From Micractinium sp. NFX-FRZ (Eukaryota > Chlorophyta > Trebouxiophyceae > Chlorellales > Chlorellaceae): a DNA stretch of 64,000 nt. The translations under genes were made by a program, and so were the position numbers. Below, piece after piece: positions 44,627 to 56,902 of this stretch (position 1 is the stretch's first letter; each line of letters opens with the position of its first letter). The notes below the pieces were generated by a model that saw only the letters and a list, made by a program, of their open reading frames with translations, searched no databases and was not told where the DNA came from. Location: assembly GCA_029339195.1 (NCBI GenBank), contig JAPTJF010000249.1, forward strand, positions 1-64,000, given 5' to 3'.

Positions 44627-45617
44627 CTAGCGCACGTCTGCCTGCTCCGACTGCTTCTCCGCTGCCCGCTGCTTCAGGTCTGCAGTAACACCTTGCAGGT
44701 TGTGCTGCAGGGTTTGGATGTCCTCTGGCGTCTGGTTTTCGTCTTGCAGCGCGTCACTAAGGCGCCACGCCAGCACAAACTGCAGGCGCCCGTCGGCCAG
44801 GAACTCCGCGTCTGCAATACGGCCTGCGCAACGTAACAGCAAAGGAACCGGAAGGATATATCAGTTGAGGAGGTGAACACAGTGTGGGGGCTGGCACTAC
44901 ACCCTCAGGCTGAGACCACAGCCGGAGCCGCTCCTGGCGCCACTCCTGCCACAAACAGGACGGTGGAGGCATTTTTGCCAGCATGGCTGCTTCGGGGGCA
45001 GCTAGAAGTCACGCCGCACCGCACCGCGTGCACCGGCAGCACCTGCGCGGGCGGCGTCTCTCTCTTGGCGAATGTAGTCTCCTACGATGGCCTCCCGCTC
45101 TTCCGACGATGCCGGAACTTGCGGAATGTCCATGAGCGGTGTGGGGCTTGGCATTTGTTTTAAAAGCTGGAAGCAGAGCACTTGCGCGTAGATTCAGGCG
45201 GCGAAGGGAGGAAAAAGAAGAGGTGACACAGCGGGTGACTTTGGAATTGGGGGAGATGCGCCAGCGGCGGCAAGAAAGCCTGGCCGCCGGACCCTCCCCA
45301 CCTTGCCACACCGGCCTAGCCTGGGTCCGGCGGGTTAGCGCCCTGTAGCTTGTACAGCTTCTTGCGTGCATTCCTGAATTTAGTTGTATAGCTGTTTGCA
45401 TGACTGGCCATCTTGCGCACTGCCGCGGCCACGCCCGGGGCTGTGACCCCACATTTCGTGCCCGCCGCTGCTGCGGCCCCCGCCACCAGACCAGAATACT
45501 GACAATCACAGGGTAGTAGTATACTGTCCACCCCAGCGTGGTCATGTAGTCCAGCCACACTGTAATTTGCTCCATTTTCCCGGTTCTGGGGGGCTCCATC
45601 GTGCCGGTGAGCGCCAT
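44627..45617 (-). CDS. Small single-pass membrane protein, orphan (148 residues)
   Basis: A three-exon model (45492-45617, 45043-45166, 44627-44823) keeps phase throughout. Residues 1-20 are polar (MALTGTMEPPRTGKMEQ...), then a hydrophobic stretch TTLGWTVYYYPVIVSILLL forms one membrane segment. The rest is a charged, helical tail (SSEEREAIVGDYIRQERDA, GRIADAEFLADGRLQFVLAW, then a Gln/Glu-rich end). I recognise no family. The two C-terminal exons are the firmest part, since their junction phases agree and the composition is coding-like. Exon 1 is inferred from an in-phase donor and an ATG, and another frame overlaps it (ending at 45316), so it may be wrong. Confidence 0.5.
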
Positions 45618-46531
45618 CTGCCCATCAGCATCATGGCCTGTTCTTTACAGGCTGAAGGGGGGCCGACCATCTGTGTGCTAAGCTGGCGGCGCAGCAGCAG
45701 CGGCCCTGCAATGTGTGCAAGGCTCAGGCAGCCAGGCTGGCGCCCTCAGCTGGCTGGACCTCATCCATGCCACTAGCTATATCTCGGCAGGCAGGGAGAG
45801 CTCGAAGGCCCCCCAGCAGGCTTTCACTCTACACTCTACACGGGCAGTGAGAGCAACCCACATCGCGGACAAGACAGCTGGCTCTGTGCCGTTCAATTGT
45901 TGTGGGCCCGACGCTGTGAATACCCAGGCAGCATTGTTGCTCCGTGCTATTCACCTGCCTGCCTGCCCGCCTGCTTCACCGCCTGCCTGCCGCCTGCCGC
46001 CCTCACCTGGGGCATGGGGCAAAGGTTTGTGCTCCCCACTGCTGCTACTCACCCGCCCTGCCTGCTCCCGCCCTTCCGGCCCCGCAGATAGGCGCCGACA
46101 TCTGTGACGCAGCCAGGGCGGCAGCCAAGGTCACGCCGCTGCAGGTGGGTGGGCCGGTGCTGCGGATGGCAGGAGGGCGTGCTGGGGAAGCCCACGAGGC
46201 ACTGCGCACTGAAATGCCTCGCGCCCTGCAATGCTCTTGCCCCGCCCTGCCCCACTTGAATGCTCGTGCCCCGCCCACACCCGCCCGCTCCTCCCTGCCT
46301 GAGGTTGACTTAACTTGTATGTGTGTGTGTGTGCGTTTTAATGGCGGGCACCGCGCAGGCGTAGTCTGGGACCGTCAACCCAGACAACATGCAAGCAGGA
46401 GCCTAAACGTGTGATAACAGCAGAGTACATGGGGTTATGACGGGCCTGTCATCGAGCAATTCTGACAGGTTGCGAGGGGGAACACGGCAGGAGGTGGCGT
46501 TGACGTGAGTGACGGCTGGTCAGCCCCTCTT
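45618..46531. other. Region without a resolved gene
   Basis: About 910 bp. One segment (46088-46144) has an acceptor (ccccgcag), an open codon series IGADICDAARAAAKVTPLQ and a GT donor, so it looks exon-like on the plus strand. I could not find partner exons that keep frame. A short tg repeat lies at about 46319-46333. The rest shows no coding signal. Confidence 0.35.
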
Positions 46532-46960
46532 TCAGCTGATTGGCCCCTCTTTCAGTCCCTCATTCAGGCATTCCACCAGCTGCTTCCTTCTCTGCGCTGT
46601 GAGCGCACGGGCCGCTACCGCTGCTGGCACAGCCGGCTGCCAATCACCGCCCGCTGCTGCCGCCGCCTCACGCAGTCCCGCCATCCCACCAAACTGCTCT
46701 ACTGCCTCCTGCAGTAGCCGCTGCCCATACGTGTTGCCACTGCAGTAGCCGCTGGCCAGGGCGCGCCCTGCCGGCAGAGCATGCGGGCTTGCTTGTGCTG
46801 CCGCTGTATCCTCACCCTGCTGCACCGACATCATGGCTGCTGCGCTTGCCTCGGGCTGCTGGCCTGCTGCTGCTGCTGCTGCGCTGCCGCCACCTGGCAG
46901 CGGCAGCACCTCTTGCAGCAGTGCGTTGCGCCAATGGTAGCGTGCTAGTGCATCAGACGC
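46532..46960 (-). CDS. Last exon of an unidentified gene (upstream exons unresolved)
   Basis: A 429-bp open stretch on the minus strand begins at a good acceptor (ccctgcag) and reads 142 residues to a stop. It starts ASDALARYHWRNALLQEVLP, continues through Ala-rich low-complexity segments, and ends with charged helical sequence (AQRRKQLVECLNEGLKEGPIS). The acceptor phase must be 0, since the other two phases stop at once. A tiny candidate exon just upstream (AELRLLSCAS, ending about 47018) and a Gln-rich segment around 47225-47290 could belong to it, but their phases do not close. Function unknown. Confidence 0.45.
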   Translation of the reverse strand, partial: ASDALARYHWRNALLQEVLPLPGGGSAAAAAAGQQPEASAAAMMSVQQGEDTAAAQASPHALPAGRALASGYCSGNTYGQRLLQEAVEQFGGMAGLREAAAAAGGDWQPAVPAAVAARALTAQRRKQLVECLNEGLKEGPIS

Positions 46961-48264
46961 CTGCAGGGCATAGGGAACACAGCAGGCAGACGGAGCATGG
47001 GTTCACGGCAGGGTGAGCACACAATGGGCGGGTGCGGTGGCCGGGCAGATAACATGCTAAGAAAACGCTAACCCACTGATGCACAGCTCAGCAGCCGCAA
47101 CTCTGCCCTGTTTCAGCTGCCCCTGCTGCCCTGCCACGGGTCGTACGGCCCATCGTCAACTCCATCCCTCGGCTTGCCTGGCGAAGGCAGACGGATGCAT
47201 TATGCCGTGCCACACCGCATCGCCTCAAGGCCGCCTCAGCATCCTGGTTTCGAACCAGCTGCTGCTGCTGCTGTTGCTGTGCAGGCATTTCCAGGGTGAA
47301 AGGTGGGCCAGGCGAGCGGAGGAGTGTGCAGGTGTGGCCGTCTCTGCCGCGACAACGGGCGACAACGGCAGCGGCTGGCTAGGCGGGCCGGCCGGACGTC
47401 CAGCTGAGCGACGCACTCGCACGTACCAACAGGGCAGGGAGAGTAGTCTATGCACAAACAGGGAAGCAGCCGCGCAGCACAAAGCAAGGCCGGGAGGCCC
47501 TTTCGCTCAGTGTTTGCCGTGCTGGGTCGTCGGGTTCGAAGCCACGCGAGTGGCGGCATGAAACAACCTTGTGCACGGGGGTTGCAGGAGAGTTGTTGGT
47601 CCTGCCGCCAACACACACCACGTCAGCATGCAGAAAGGCGGCCATGCTGGGCAAGTGGCTTGAGCGCCGGTGGCTTAAGCCCCTATACAACGAACCTGCA
47701 AATGTTCAAAGATGAAGATTCAGTGCAGTTTCAGTGAAGTATGACAGGCTTGGCATCGAGCAAAGTTGACAACGGAGCCCAGGCTGAACGAGCACATCGG
47801 CTGTGGTTGGATGTCGGTAGAGCTGTTGGCGGCTGCCCTCCATGCGGGCGCAGAAAGCTGACTGGCAGCACCCACCAAGGGGATGATGATCATGGGTGTA
47901 GGGAGGGATGCTGCCCTGCTTGCAAAGTGGACTTCTTGTCGCAGCACCCACCTCCGGGCTCACTGGCAGCGCCCATCAACGAGACAACTGCAGATTCACA
48001 TGTGCTACCCTCGCCCTTGGCATAAAGATTCAGTAGGTTCCGCTTACAGGAACCACACAAGATTACAGAACAGAGACCAGTAATATCAAGCTTCACATCG
48101 GGAGTTCTGAGCAGGGCACGTTGGAAAGAGAGGCCAGGGAATGCAGATCGCTGCTGGACTGGAGCGGGGGAAAGACAGTGATAAGTCGCAGTAGTGCAGG
48201 CAATGCTTCAGTGTACAGGGGTAAGGTCATTCTTTATCAGCTCTCATACAGGTCACACAGCCTC
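46961..48264. other. Region without a resolved gene
   Basis: About 1.3 kb between the unidentified last exon and the stop codon of the hydrolase gene. It may contain upstream exons of the former (a Gln-rich piece reading QQLVRNQDAEAALRRC on the minus strand near 47225-47290). No complete gene, RNA gene or repeat was recognised. Confidence 0.4.
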
Positions 48265-50462
48265 TCACATCTCAAGGCCCATCAGCTGACGCGCGCCGGC
48301 CGAGGACGCCGCAACTATGTTGTTGTTCTGGGCGGCATCATTGTTCTGCCGTGGAGACAGCTGTGCCCTCAGGTCCACGGGCGAGCCAAAGGATGGCGAC
48401 AGAATGTGGAAGAGCCCGGTGGGGTTGTCAGTGTGCACCCAGTGCCCGGCATTGGGCAGCTCGTGCACAGCGTGGCCCAGCGCACGGATGCGCGCCTCGT
48501 CAGAGCCGCCCCAGCGGAAGGTGCTGCGCTCTGCCTTGACAAACGACACCGACACGCCATCTGCCGGCGCCGCCAGCAGGGGCCACAGGTCCGCCGTCTC
48601 ATACGACCTGCAGCGGCAGCATGGAAGCGCAGGGCCGGCAGTGTGAGCGCAGCGTGCGCCAGCAGGCAGGGCAGCAGCAGAAAGCAGGGCGCCCGACCAG
48701 CACCACCATGCGTTGCCGGCACACCGGTCCTGCGCCTCAACCCATTGCTACAGTCATAACAACCCTGGCACACTCCTGCTCCCACCCCACTCCCACTCGC
48801 TGCGCCCCATGCTCACCGGAACATTTGCGCGATGCCGGAGAGGTCAAAGCCCCACGTCAGGCCGCCGCCCACCGCGGGCGTCAGGTTGGTTGACGCCCAA
48901 GTGGACACCTGGCGTGAGAAGCCAGTGCTCTCCAGGTGGCTGACCAGCCACTGCCGGCTGGGCACCGGCAGCGGCACGTGCTGCAGCGTGGAGATGAGGT
49001 CGGCGGGGCGGTCCGTGCCACCCATGTCGCCGCTGCGTACCTCGCCTGGCAGCGCGTCCAGGACCCACACCTGCGGCGCATTGAATGAGCTGTGTTATCG
49101 GTGCTGCTGAACACGGCGCCTGGTTGCGTGCCTGGCGCAGGGGAGAGCAGGGTGCGCAACAAGCTGCCACAAAGCATGGCACCTGCAAGCAGCTGGCAGG
49201 CGGCGGATGCAAGCACGGGCAGCTGTCAGACAGGTGCCCCAAACCCACCCACCTGCACCGGACGAGGAACACGGCGCGCCGACGCCGACCAGTTCTTGGT
49301 CATCTGCAGCACCACCTTGCCGCCAAAGCTGTGCCCGATGAGCATCTCGGGGAAGAGCTTGAGCGCAGACAGCAGCTTGATGACGTCGTTGGCGGCGGAT
49401 TCCAGGCCGTGGGGGCCACGCAGCGCTGGCGACAGCGCCGCCGACTCGCCGTGGCAGCGCAGGTCAGCCACCACCACCTGCGAGGCAGGCGGGGGAAGAA
49501 GGGGGAGGCATGAGGGCGATGTATTGGCATTGCCGTCACACAGGATGACGGTATCTCCCGTGAGACGTGGCTGGGGCATGGGCCCACGCTCTGCCATGAA
49601 ATGAGCCTCTTGCAGGCTGGCTTCATGCTAGAATGCCGACAGGTGCACACGCCGGGCACCTCATGAGCGGCACTGCCGCCAGTCTACGTGCCTGCCTCCG
49701 CACGGCGCCTCCGCACGGCGCACCTGCCAGTGTGGGAAGCCCTCCACCAGGCGGCGCGCAAAGCCCAGCATATTTTGCCGCTTGCCCAGAATGCCGTGCA
49801 CCAGCACCGCCTGAGAGGGAGAAATGGAGAGGATGGGCATGAGGTGGTCGCTTGTGGTGGCGTTCTGGCGGCGGCATGCTCGCAAAGGCATGAACCGCAG
49901 GGCAGATGTGCGCACACAATCTGTCGTGGGAGTTACTCACGGTTGGCGGTGCCCTGCCATCCATGCTGCTATACCGCACCAAAGCCCCCTTCACGATCTC
50001 ATACGCCTGTGAACAAGCAGGGGCAGACGGGGAACCGTTGGTTGCGGCACGGCAGGAGAGCATGGCGGGCACAGGCTGAAGGCTCGCAAGCTTCTTGTGA
50101 ATCTACAAGTGCATTGTTCTCATGAGGGTTTAATGCACCCACACACATGCCCTTGGCAACCCCCAACAGCAACAAGAATTTCTGGCGGCGGCCGCACTCA
50201 CCAGCAGAGGAGTCGGCTCAGCAGGCGCTACCGGCCTGCCGGAGGTGGAAGGCACCGCCGCTCCCTCCAGCGCTAGCTGATAGGGGTCTGTCACGGTCAC
50301 AGCGGCTTGGGCGTGTGCGCGTGGCCCGTAGCTGGCGGCAGCGCGCCTTGGTCGTCCAACTGGGGACCGGCGCGGGGACGCGCTGAGCGCTTGCAGGGCT
50401 GCCGGAGACCGAGAACCAACTTGTGACGCCCCATCGGAGCTGTGCAGCCGCAGGCAGGACAT
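48265..50462 (-). CDS. Alpha/beta hydrolase, ABHD11-like, plastid-targeted
   Basis: Six exons (50202-50462, 49941-50006, 49724-49810, 49253-49477, 48817-49070, 48265-48607) give 411 residues in phase. Residues 1-85 (MSCLRLHSSDGASQVGSR..., Ser/Arg/Ala-rich) suit a transit peptide. The hydrolase core shows AVLVHGILGKRQNM (oxyanion loop HG), VVVADLRCHGESA, the nucleophile elbow GHSFGGKV with Ser at about 188, and the catalytic histidine in NAGHWVHTDNPTGLF. This order and the HGILG and DLRCHGES phrases match the ABHD11/YbfF group, serine esterases of uncertain substrate; human ABHD11 is mitochondrial. The C-terminal tail after the histidine is long and Asn/Gln-rich. Targeting to plastid rather than mitochondrion is inferred from composition only. 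Confidence 0.9.
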
Positions 50463-51448
50463 TCTGGGCACGATCCCAGAATTGCGATTCTGGCCGCGGT
50501 TTGTTGGCAAAGGCGACGCTCCGGGTGCAGACAGACAACACAAAGATGGTTCAGATGCCCGAAAGAAGCAAGTAGGAGGGTGCAAGAAGGCCTCATTGGA
50601 AATCTCCCTCCGTCAGCGCCGCCACCTGGGCGCGCCGCCCGCCGGGCCACATGCCCCCCTGCTGCTGGGACTGCCCCTTGCTGCTGGGACTGCCCAAGGC
50701 AAGGTTGAACCACGCCCCCCTTGAGCATTGGATCCATCCGTGCTAACTACACAGGCTCTGCGCTGGCGGGGCAGCGGTGCCGGCGGGCAGCGGATGGGGG
50801 CAAGTTGGCAAACTGGCAGGCATCCGGTGGCAGGCACCCAAGCCAAACCACTGTTCCCAAGCCAAACGTTCAGCACCCTCCTTGCTTTCAGCCCTCTCTA
50901 ACTTGAACCCATGCCGCACCCTTGGCCGGAAGGATGCCAGGCATTCTCTGCCGTGTCCATGGCCGCAGCCGCCAGTTTGATCAAACAACGTTGTTGGCCA
51001 GCCATGTGGACCTCAGCCGACTTGCAAGCCTTTCCAATCCATTGCTTGCCAAGGAGTGCTCAAATAGGAAAGGGCTGTGCTGTGGGAGATTGCATGTTGC
51101 AGGCGGAACCTTGCCTGTTTTGGGCCTCGGGTTCCAGAATCATACGCACAGCGAGGTGGGGGAAGGAGGAGGCGAGGCGGATCGGGGAGCAATAGCAAGC
51201 GGGGCAAGGCGGGGAAGCAGGAGCACTGAAGGATGGAGCGGCAGGGAAGTGGGGCCAGGTTGTTTGAGACAGGGCGGGAAGGGGAAGCGACCCACTTAGC
51301 CCATAATAAGGGGCCCCGTGGTAGTGCCGATACTGGCCAGTGGACGACCGCCGCTACCACCTTCAAGATGGAGGCTGCAACAGCACACGCTGCACCACGC
51401 CCATACGCTGCAACAGTTGCACGCAGCTGGCTGGCTGCCTCCGCCACG
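50463..51448. other. Intergenic region between two minus-strand genes
   Basis: About 985 bp. It should hold the promoter of the hydrolase gene and the 3' UTR of NLE1. A short direct repeat (tgctgctgggactgcccc, 50660-50700) is present. On both strands open frames exist, but none has supporting splice phases or a recognisable product. Confidence 0.55.
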
Positions 51449-54400
51449 TCACCGCCGCCACAGCTTCAGCACCTTATCCTTGCCACCGCTGGCCACTGAC
51501 TCGCCATTTGGGCTCCAGTCCACACTGCAGCGCACAGGCAGCCAGGCAGCCAGGTACGTCAGCAGGTTGGAGCGCCAAGTGGGCAGGTCCTGGCGCCAGA
51601 TGGGCGCACACAAGAAGCAGGCGTGGAGAAGAAACTGCGTGCGCGCCCATGGTTGAGGACACATGCCCTTTTGCAAGAGGACGACACCGCACGCCTACCT
51701 GGGCCCGTGCTCATTGGAGCCTGGCAGGACAGGATGGCCAAACAAACAGCATAAAATAAACCAAAGGAAATGAGAAAGGCAAATGAAGAGAGTTCGATCA
51801 CCTGAACACCTCGTCTGCGTGGCCTGGCAGGTCCATGAGCAGCTTCTTGCTGCGCACGTCCCACACCTGCACAGGAATCCATTCATCGCAGTACACGGTT
51901 TTAGGTAAACAAAACAGGGTTAGCAGGGCTCATGAAACTGTGCACATCCCACACTGCACAGCACTACGAGGCTTGGGGTGTCCTGTGTTCCGCACTCCTG
52001 TAAGCAACCTGTGGCACTCCCTGAACCCGCAGCGCTGTGCTAGGAGCAGGGGGCATAGCCACGAATGTACAATGCTAACAACCCTACCTGTATTGCCCTA
52101 GCCCCACACCTTGAGGAGTCCTCAATGCCCCATTGGCTGGCAGGGGCAGGCAGAACAGGGACATATAGACGATCCTCAAAACCCATCCCAGCCCCTTGTA
52201 TCGGTCGCACCTTGAGTGTGGAGTCCTTGCTGCCGCTCACAAACAGCCGGCTGTCTGCCGACCATGCAACCTGCGCAAAGGAGGGGGCAGCACTGCGTTT
52301 GATGGGCATAGATTCATCGCAACTGGCAAAATCACATGCACGGCAAGGCCTGGCCCCTTGTCGTCGCCTACTGGTGACGCCATGTCTCGTCAAGCTCGGT
52401 CAGGGCTGAATGTTGGCACCCACCTGGTACACCGGCCCCACGTGCCCCCTGAACGTCGCCACAAAGGTGCCCTTCACGCCGTCCCACAGCTTGACTGCAG
52501 AAAACAGGGCAAGCATGTGGATTATCACTGCCCTCAGGGACCGAAAGCCTTGTAGGAATCCGAGCGCGACTCGCCCAACTTGACATAGCTGGTGCTGACA
52601 GCCCAGCGCAGCACCCCTCAACATCACCACAGCGCCTTTACTTGTTAGAACTGGCGGTGGCAGCCCAGCCCAGCACAGCCCAGTGCAACCCAGCACAGCG
52701 CAGGGCAGCAGACCTGACTTGTCAAAGCTTGCGCTGACGACCCACCGCCCGTCAGGAGAGAAGGTGACCTGCATGATAGGTATTGCCCAGATGGAGCCAG
52801 CTGTTGCGAAGATGGAAGATGATGTGCATGCACTGCATGTAACATGCATGCAACATGTGCCGGGCGATGCAGACCTTATAGTAAAGTGAGTTCATGCCAC
52901 CCTCACCCCCCTCACAAAGTAAGTGAGGCAGCAGAAGGCAGCCAATGCCCTCTCTTATCAAGAGACAACCGTGGCAGGTGTCCGGTGGTTGCCAAGGCTT
53001 CCTCGCCCACCCTGCAACAACCCACCTGGTTGATCAGCTGCATGTGCCCGGTCATGCGTGCCAGCGGCTGCTTCTGAGTAGAAGGCTCCCACAAGAACAG
53101 CGTAAAGTCATCGCTGCCTGCACCACGCAAACGACACGAGTGTTGGGGGGCTGGCTGTACCATGTGTGTATCAACAGTGCAAAGTCGTCGGTGCCTGCAC
53201 CACCGAAAAAAACTGCTTCGATGCACACGACCTGAGACGATGAGCTTGGCCAGCAGATCACACATGCGTTCACAGAGGGCGGCTGAGCGAGCGGGCGCAC
53301 CTGTGACTAACCGCTCCGGCCGCCCGCCGCGCGCTGTGTCATACCGCTGCTGGGCTGCCGGCTTTGCCGCCTCTGGAGAGCAGGGGATGCAAAGGTAAGC
53401 TGAAGGTACTGAGGGCGTAGTTTTGCGAGCTAATTGTTATGTCAATGAAGGCATCACCCCGCATGCATGATGGTTCACTGAATGACCATAGACAACTGCG
53501 GAAACAAATCCCACGTCTGGAAGCTGGATGAACAGGACGAGACACCAATGGCATGCAGGATGCAGGCCGCTCACCTGTGTCGGCGGGTGCGCTGCCTGTG
53601 TGGTCAAATGCTCCCGTGCGCAGGGCATAGTCTGCATAAGATGGGTGTGGCATGAAAGCGCTGAAGCTTGCGGTGTGAGCGCAAGGTTCTGCTCTGCAGA
53701 ATCCAGCAGCGGCTGGTTGAAAAGCAAACAGAACCTAGTATCAGGGAGACTCTGCATATTTCACCCCCAAATTGAGTGCTTTTTGGGGCAACTCCAACCC
53801 GAATGAAGCCAAGTGGTTGGCCCATGAGATGAAGCAACCAGACAGGCAGGAGTCCTGACCAGCACAAGCAAAGAATATCGCACCTGTGTTTAGGCTCATA
53901 GTGTTCACCCAGTGCCCATGCCCCTTTAGGCTGCGCAGACGGGCAACAAGGAGTCACACAGTAGAGAAGGGGGGTGACTCTGCTGTTCTAGCATGACCGG
54001 CTGTCTGGAGCATAGAACAGAAAAAACGAGTGACAATCGCGATTCTCATGCAGCCGCTTCATGCGTTCACCTGGTCAACATCGCTGAAGCCATTCCCTTT
54101 GAGCAGCGGCTGCCGCCTGCCTCACCTGCGAACCATGCGGCCATCCTCTGCTGCCCATACATTGATACTGCAGTCCCGGGCAGCGCTGTAGATCAGCCCG
54201 TCGCCGCCCCACTTGACTTGCGTGATGGCCTGGGTGTGGTTGCTCATAGTGAACAGGCAGCGCCTGCATAGTAAGATGGCAGGTCAGAGCGGCGTGCTGG
54301 GATGGGGTGCATCAAAGGCGCCAGCTTGACTGACAGCTGCGCCATTCAACCGCTCTAAAACATTGTGGGGATGTTTGTTGCAGAACACGCATTCAAACTT

Positions 54401-56902
54401 GTACATATGCAGAGCCCCAGGTGCTCACCGCGTGCTTGCCTCCCACACTTTTATGGTGGCATCCTTGCTGCCGGTGCAGAACCGCCGGCTTGGCAGCTCC
54501 ACGTGAGCGGGCTCCCAGGCAATGCTGGTGATGAACTTGCGGTGGCCCTGCAGGAAACAGCACAAGCTGGCGTCTACTTGGTATTTTGTTGCCCTCAAGT
54601 GCATTTCCTCTAATTGATTCCACCAGTACGGTGCAGTGCATGGCAAGTCTAAGGACATGGGGGTTCTTGCAAAGCAGCACCCGGCCCTAAGCAAGTTGAC
54701 GCAAACACTTCCCAGCTGGTGCCCAACTGTGCCGCACTCGCACCTTGCACTGCCCCAGAGGCTTGCCAGTGGCCGGGTCCCAAAGCCAGATGCCGCCGCT
54801 GTGGTCGCCTGCAGCCAGCAATCGTACAGTTTGGTGGGTAGGCAGCAAACGCGCCACAAATATGCAAGCAGGAGGCCCAGCAATTCATGCCACCTTTCGC
54901 CGGGGGGGGGGGCGGCCGGGGGGGGGGGCTTTCTCTCCCCCAGCTTTCTGGCAATGCAACCTTCATAAATATGTGTCGTACTTTGGCGCGTCTTAAGTGC
55001 TTATGGCGGGCCCTGCTACGACATGCCTTCATGCCTGCTCGCCGTAGTTGCTGTGCTGCCGAGGAATGCAAAAGGGGCTGGTGCACACAATGAGGCCCGA
55101 GGCACATTCACCTGAGGCAACGATGGCTGCGTCGGGGCTCCAGGCCACCACAAGCACCCAGCTGGTGTGCCCCTTGCACGTGTGCTTGGGCGTCTGCGTG
55201 CCATGCCAAACACCATTGCGCAATGCAACCTGTTAGCTTGGTGAGAGACGGTGACTGTGAGCGGGAGATCAGGTGCTGCCGCTGACTGGCAGCAGCCCAC
55301 AGTTCTTTGCCCTGCACAATGCAGTTCGGCTCAGCAGCTGCCAGCCACACGGTCACCTCCCAAGCCACCTCATTGCCTCACTGCCCCCGGGTCCAATACT
55401 GACTGCCCGTTCAGCTGACTCTTTGCCGCAAGTTTCACATACAGATGCAATGCGCGCAGAGAAGCATTGTGCAAGGCTCGCTATCTCGCCTGCGTGTTGA
55501 GGTCCCAGAAGCGCACTGTGGTGTCCCCGCTGCCGCTGGCCAGGCGGCGCCCGTCCGGGCTGAAGTTGACCGACAGCACCGCCTCTGTGGGAGGCACAAT
55601 AGGAAAGGGAGAGGAAGATGAGGCGCATACAGTGCACTTGTCCAGCATGCACGTACGGACGCATGCACTGGAGTATGTTGTGTGTGTCGTTTGCAGCGTG
55701 TGCGGATGTGTAAGCATGTGGTGCATGTTGCGGCGTGGATTGAGCGTCCGATCAGGGGATCATTCACCGCGCCCACTTTGGTCACCGCTGTTCAATCTGC
55801 CATGACGAGAGGCCACCTCATGCAATTAGTCGGTGGCCTCTGCTTTTTGCCTGGCATGCCATGCAGCTGCACAGCATGCAGAGCAGGGCTGCTGCTGTGC
55901 ACGTCGGAGGTGCCTCGAAGAAACCTGCGGTGCACGCCTGGCAGCAGCAGCTGAGCATGCAACCTCAGCGCACCACAACCAACTGCTCAGCCCACCCAGC
56001 CTGCCCTTCCAACAACAAAGGCAGGTCATGCGCACAAGCAAGTGCCCATTATAAATCAAGAATGCGAGCACAGGGAAGGCATGCCGAGCAAGACAACTAC
56101 CCCAGGTGCACGGCAGCAGCCCAGGGGCAGGCAGAAGGGAAGTTCATAGCAACTGGAGGCACACCTGCGTGGCCTGGCATGCTGGCGGTGCATCGCGTCA
56201 CCGCCCGGACCTTGAACACCGCCTGGGGCTGGTACACAACCCGCAGCACAGACTCCACAGACACCTGCACGTGCAGGGGCAAGAGAAATACCACTGCATT
56301 ACAGCCTGCCGATGAGCAATCACTGCTGCCACAAACACATATGGGTGCTGAGCGGGGCACAAAGGACAGCGCGCAGCCGGGCGTGCAAGAGCAGTGCGGC
56401 AGCCCAGGGTGCTTCTGAGGTTGACCCACATGCACGCCCCTGGCTCCCCCCTGGCCCGGGCCTCGCACCTTGTTCTTTTGAAGGTGCGCCCCCAGCTCCG
56501 CGGCCAGCTCCTGCTCCTCGATAAAGAACGAGTATGGCAGCTTCTCCTCCGCCTGCAGCAGCCCATTGAGCAACGTCTCCAGCTGGGCGGGTGTGACGTC
56601 ATGGGGCACATCCAGCTGCGGGCCTGCAGGCAGTGGCCCAGCATCCACTAGTCAAAACTTGCACTTGGGTCATGACCATGAATGAACGGTCAAATATGAT
56701 CATGGGGTAAGGCTCAGCGATGCGGCGTCAGACCAAGAGTTTAGGTACAGCTTGGCAGCATGCACGCAAGCGACACAGGCAGCGCAAGTGGCAGCGTGCG
56801 CCCACCCGTGGCCGCGCCCTCGGGCGACTGAAACTGGATGATCACATTCGCTGCAGGTGCTGCAGGGTCCAGCTTCTGCTGCTTGGCCGCTCGCTCAGCC
56901 AT
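51449..56902 (-). CDS. NLE1: Notchless homologue NLE1 / Rsa4, 60S ribosome assembly WD40 protein
   Basis: Seventeen exons splice to 481 residues, close to human NLE1 (485): 56806-56902, 56469-56623, 56165-56264, 55490-55584, 55112-55193, 54744-54808, 54429-54547, 54126-54263, 53884-53930, 53575-53631, 53301-53372, 53026-53117, 52714-52768, 52424-52494, 52211-52270, 51802-51866, 51449-51524. The N-terminal NLE domain ([42 protein letters not shown]) binds the Midasin MIDAS domain in yeast. WD repeats follow ([51 protein letters not shown], ending [26 protein letters not shown]). NLE1/Rsa4 is a nucleolar factor released from pre-60S particles by the AAA ATPase Midasin. One intron has a GC donor (minus-strand GCGAGA at 55489), needed for [11 protein letters not shown]. 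Confidence 0.97.
54902..54928 (+). repeat. Two long G runs in an NLE1 intron
   Basis: Two runs of about ten or more G, separated by cggcc, lie in the intron between exons 55112-55193 and 54744-54808. The sequence is capable of G-quadruplex folding on the plus strand, which is the non-template orientation for RIO2 but template for NLE1. Confidence 0.85.
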
